DNA of 9,371 bases from Bacteroidota bacterium (GTDB lineage Bacteria; Bacteroidota; Bacteroidia; Cytophagales; Cyclobacteriaceae). The notes beneath the pieces were generated by a model, which was not told where the DNA came from, did no database searches, and saw nothing but the letters and a program-made list of their open reading frames with translations. The translations under genes were made by a program, and so were the position numbers. Of this stretch, positions 8,201 through 9,371 are shown piece after piece; the first letter of the stretch is position 1; every line of letters starts with the position of its first letter. The DNA lies in the NCBI GenBank assembly GCA_027297025.1, contig JAPUIM010000109.1:1-9371 (forward strand), written 5' to 3'.

Positions 8201-8626
8201 TTTCCATTACAAGGTTTGACCAAAGGATCACATGCAATCAAGGTGAAAGCTTTTGATACCCATAATAATTCCAGTGAAAAATTATTGGAATTTTTTAGTG
8301 GAAAAAATGCTAAAGTGACATTTGGAAACGTTATTAATTATCCGAATCCCTTTTCTGAAAATACAACCTTCAGAATATCCCATAATCGGGAGGGCGAAGA
8401 TTTGGATTTGATCATTCAGATTTATTCATTACATGGGCAGCTTATAAAAAATATGATCTACCAAGTAAATAACAGTGCCGCTATCATTGATGGAATTGAA
8501 TGGGATGGCAGAAATAATCTGGGTGAGCCAGTGGACGATGGCATTTATGTATACAGAATCAATATTCAGTCGCTGGTGGATGGTTCAAAAAATCAATTGC
8601 TAAAAAAGCTTGTTATCATAAAATAA
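5201..8626 (+). CDS. porU: Type IX secretion system sortase PorU (gingipain-like C25 cysteine peptidase)
   Basis: This 1141-residue protein is the T9SS sortase. It acts at the outer-membrane surface, cleaving the C-terminal signal domain of secreted proteins and linking them to the surface anchor. Residues 1-27 form a signal peptide (cleavage near AFS|Q). Residues about 28-400 are the PorU N-terminal region. The C25 peptidase domain runs from about 411 to 777. Its catalytic pair is visible: H655 in FTGHGGESGW and C689 in TATCEFGRHDD. SSDDYFGFLD and LGDPSLRL are further family landmarks. An Ig-like region follows, and residues about 1039-1141 form a T9SS-type CTD/FlgD-like domain (NYPNPF start, GIYVYR, ending KKLVIIK), which PorU is known to keep. 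Length agrees with other PorU proteins. porV follows 36 nt later, the classic neighbour. ATG 5201 directly precedes the signal peptide. Confidence 0.96.
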   Translation: MKTLCLSSLSYWILALIQLFNSVPAFSQMGENSVLAQGDWYKIAVTDYGVYEIDIDFLNEMGLDTETIDPRKIQIFGNGGTMLPQENKQPRHRDLVENAIMVEGEADGVFNQQDHILFYGQGTSTFFYDAPKKSFFYEDNVYSDTTFYFLTVGQENGLRIDIQENLGDQSPVLTAYDYYEAHELDQETILKPGSGREWYGERFDITLIHEVDFTIPGIVDNSKIQLIAVVLGQSLGPAQFNIEMNNVFLGSLQPASIPDAIYGVKGAETIDTLIIDSNEIANPDNLTVRLTFERNTSKRSLGHLNYLFLTVKRTLEMDDQQIIFRSLESLLNPTSIFQIANVNNNSQVWDITDPLRPKLQELNFEGNSAKFGTETFGLKEFIGFDQFNLLKPRFSSKVGNQNLHGGGSAQLVVVTHPSLFSEAQRLASFRNQNDGISVKVVTVQQIYNEFSSGAQDVTAIRDYMKFLYDKGSGASRLKYLLLFGKGSFDYKDLSPVNLNLVPIYESRNSLHPIFSYSSDDYFGFLDNDEGLWEETSNGDHLLDIGIGRIPAANLSEAKAYVDKLIIYSTDLDAYGDWRNEIYFVADDGDFNTHQRDADKLAVVVDTVFPQFNVNKIYMDAFPQIPNPSGETAPRVNEALNKAVENGALVINFTGHGGESGWAHENILDISTINNYSNLKNLPLFVTATCEFGRHDDPNRRSGGELLVLNPKGGAIALVTTARPVFSSTNFLLNVAFYNTVFQQPDGLYQTLGEIMQSTKNNSLNGSINRNFSLLGDPSLRLAYPQKEIIITELNGIPVSLENDTLKALEKVKLKGEIRNPDGSLDTNFNGILIAKVFDKPTSTETLGDEGPTMIFDERKTTLFRGQVSVINASFEMEFVVPKNISYLIDHGKISMYAKNGPIDANGSNIELLIGGSNNDIDLDRTPPDIEIFLNNIDFRPGDRTGPDPLLLINLSDESGINISNQGLGQEITATLDDSLVFQLNDFYIADLDQFQSGWVEFPLQGLTKGSHAIKVKAFDTHNNSSEKLLEFFSGKNAKVTFGNVINYPNPFSENTTFRISHNREGEDLDLIIQIYSLHGQLIKNMIYQVNNSAAIIDGIEWDGRNNLGEPVDDGIYVYRINIQSLVDGSKNQLLKKLVIIK

Positions 8627-8627
8627 T

Positions 8628-8635
8628 TATCTTTG
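8628..8635 (+). promoter_or_regulatory. Putative Bacteroidota -7 element (TATCTTTG) upstream of porV
   Basis: TATCTTTG matches TAnnTTTG exactly and starts 2 nt after the porU stop codon, 27 nt before the porV ATG. A TTG at 8610-8612 lies 15 nt upstream, slightly shorter than the usual 17-23 spacing. The element has the same TTATCTTTG string as the one before the MBL hydrolase. It could let porV be expressed above, or independently of, porU. Confidence 0.4.
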
Positions 8636-8662
8636 TAATCCTTGATTTTAAAAAGTTTTTCG

Positions 8663-9371
8663 ATGACAAATCTCTTGAAATCAATTATATCTGGAATATT
8701 TGTTTTAACCTTAGTGAATTCTTCCTGGGGACAGTCTACCGCAATCATATCTGGTCAGGATACTTCCAGAAGGGTGATCACCACCGCCGTACCATTTTTG
8801 ATGATCGCCCCAGATGCCCGTTCCGGAGCCATGGGTGATGTGGGCAGTGCCATTTCAGCTGACCCCAATAGCATACACTGGAATCCAGCGAAATTGGCAC
8901 ATATTAAAACAGATATTGGATTCTCATTGTCCTATACCCCTTGGTTGGGTAAGATCATCAATGATATGTCTATTTCTTATCTAGCGGGATATAAAAAGAT
9001 CACCAGGGAGCAAGCAGTAGGTATGTCGATCCGGTTTTTTGATTTAGGAGATATCCAACTAACCGATGAAAACGGAAGCCCTTTAGGACGGTTTAGTCCC
9101 AGGGAGTTTGCCGTTGACGGTACTTATTCACGAATATTAACAGAGCACTTAAGCCTGGGTCTTTCTGCACGGTTTATCCATTCGAATCTATCCGGCAATT
9201 TTACTGCACCGGGGAATGACGGTAAGAATGGTACCAGTATAGCCGTAGATTTAGGGGCTTTCTATCAAAGAGATTTGCTTTTAAGTGGAGCCAATTCCAA
9301 TATTGCTTTTGCAGTTGTTATGTCCAATATTGGTAAAAAGATCACCTATTCCAATGACAGCAACGAAGATT
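8663..9371 (+). CDS. porV: Type IX secretion system outer-membrane protein PorV (LptO), N-terminal 236 residues
   Basis: PorV is a FadL-like outer-membrane barrel. It collects CTD-bearing cargo from the SprA translocon and delivers it to the PorU-containing attachment complex. The frame opens at ATG 8663 and remains open to the right edge, so the 3' part is missing; full-length relatives are about 380-400 residues. A signal peptide covers residues 1-23 (cleavage near SWG|Q). The family signature follows: APDARSGAMGDVG (49-61) and the ADPNSIHWNPAK stretch (66-77). After it come alternating hydrophobic and polar beta-strand patterns with aromatic residues. The position directly after porU, 36 nt from its stop, agrees with the conserved porU-porV pairing in Bacteroidota. 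No stop or frameshift is seen in the visible part. Confidence 0.94.
   Translation, partial: MTNLLKSIISGIFVLTLVNSSWGQSTAIISGQDTSRRVITTAVPFLMIAPDARSGAMGDVGSAISADPNSIHWNPAKLAHIKTDIGFSLSYTPWLGKIINDMSISYLAGYKKITREQAVGMSIRFFDLGDIQLTDENGSPLGRFSPREFAVDGTYSRILTEHLSLGLSARFIHSNLSGNFTAPGNDGKNGTSIAVDLGAFYQRDLLLSGANSNIAFAVVMSNIGKKITYSNDSNED

Noticed and set aside
7902..8237. 111-residue open frame on the minus strand inside porU
   Set aside because: It lies opposite a fully conserved porU coding stretch, has no recognisable domain and no promoter or start signal; it is a shadow frame.
1..9371. Mobile element, CRISPR, phage or defence system
   Set aside because: No transposase, integrase, terminal inverted repeats, direct-repeat arrays or tRNA-bounded insertion are visible; all six genes are intact or edge-truncated chromosomal types.

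Overview
The window suggests a member of the Bacteroidota, most likely a Cytophagales-type bacterium. The grounds are AT-rich DNA, the absence of clear Shine-Dalgarno sequences, TAnnTTTG-type -7 promoter elements, and two core genes of the type IX secretion system (T9SS, found in Bacteroidota): the sortase porU followed by porV. This assignment is inference from content; no rRNA or other phylogenetic marker is present.

Layout. The left 3.7 kb is transcribed leftward. A 353-residue FAD-dependent oxidoreductase (3680 to 2619) is followed after 16 nt by a very large exported protein (2602 to beyond position 1). That protein has a degenerate peptidase-MA-like domain, PD40/TolB-like propeller repeats and the start of a C-terminal surface-antigen-like beta-barrel. 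A 58-nt divergent intergenic region (3681-3738) separates this pair from a rightward set: a metallo-beta-lactamase-fold hydrolase (3739-4380), the phosphatidylserine synthase pssA (4392-5081, obligatory TTG start), porU (5201-8626) and porV (8663 to beyond 9371).

How the genes work together. PorU and PorV belong to the outer-membrane attachment complex of the T9SS. PorV binds and shuttles secreted proteins that carry a C-terminal domain (CTD). PorU removes the CTD and links the cargo to the surface anchor. PssA makes phosphatidylserine, the precursor of phosphatidylethanolamine, in the inner membrane. The MBL-fold enzyme is probably co-transcribed with pssA but has no obvious functional link to it. 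The leftward exported PD40/barrel protein is also an envelope protein, so four of the six genes concern the cell envelope. Three rightward genes or pairs are each preceded by TTAnnTTTG, suggesting separate promoters for the hydrolase-pssA pair, porU and porV.

No mobile element, CRISPR array, RNA gene or toxin/defence cassette is visible. The window reads as an ordinary chromosomal core region. The points most worth a second look are the exported propeller/barrel protein with no recognisable zinc site, the identity of the oxidoreductase (possibly a stand-alone MnmC-type enzyme), the promoter architecture and the TTG start of pssA.
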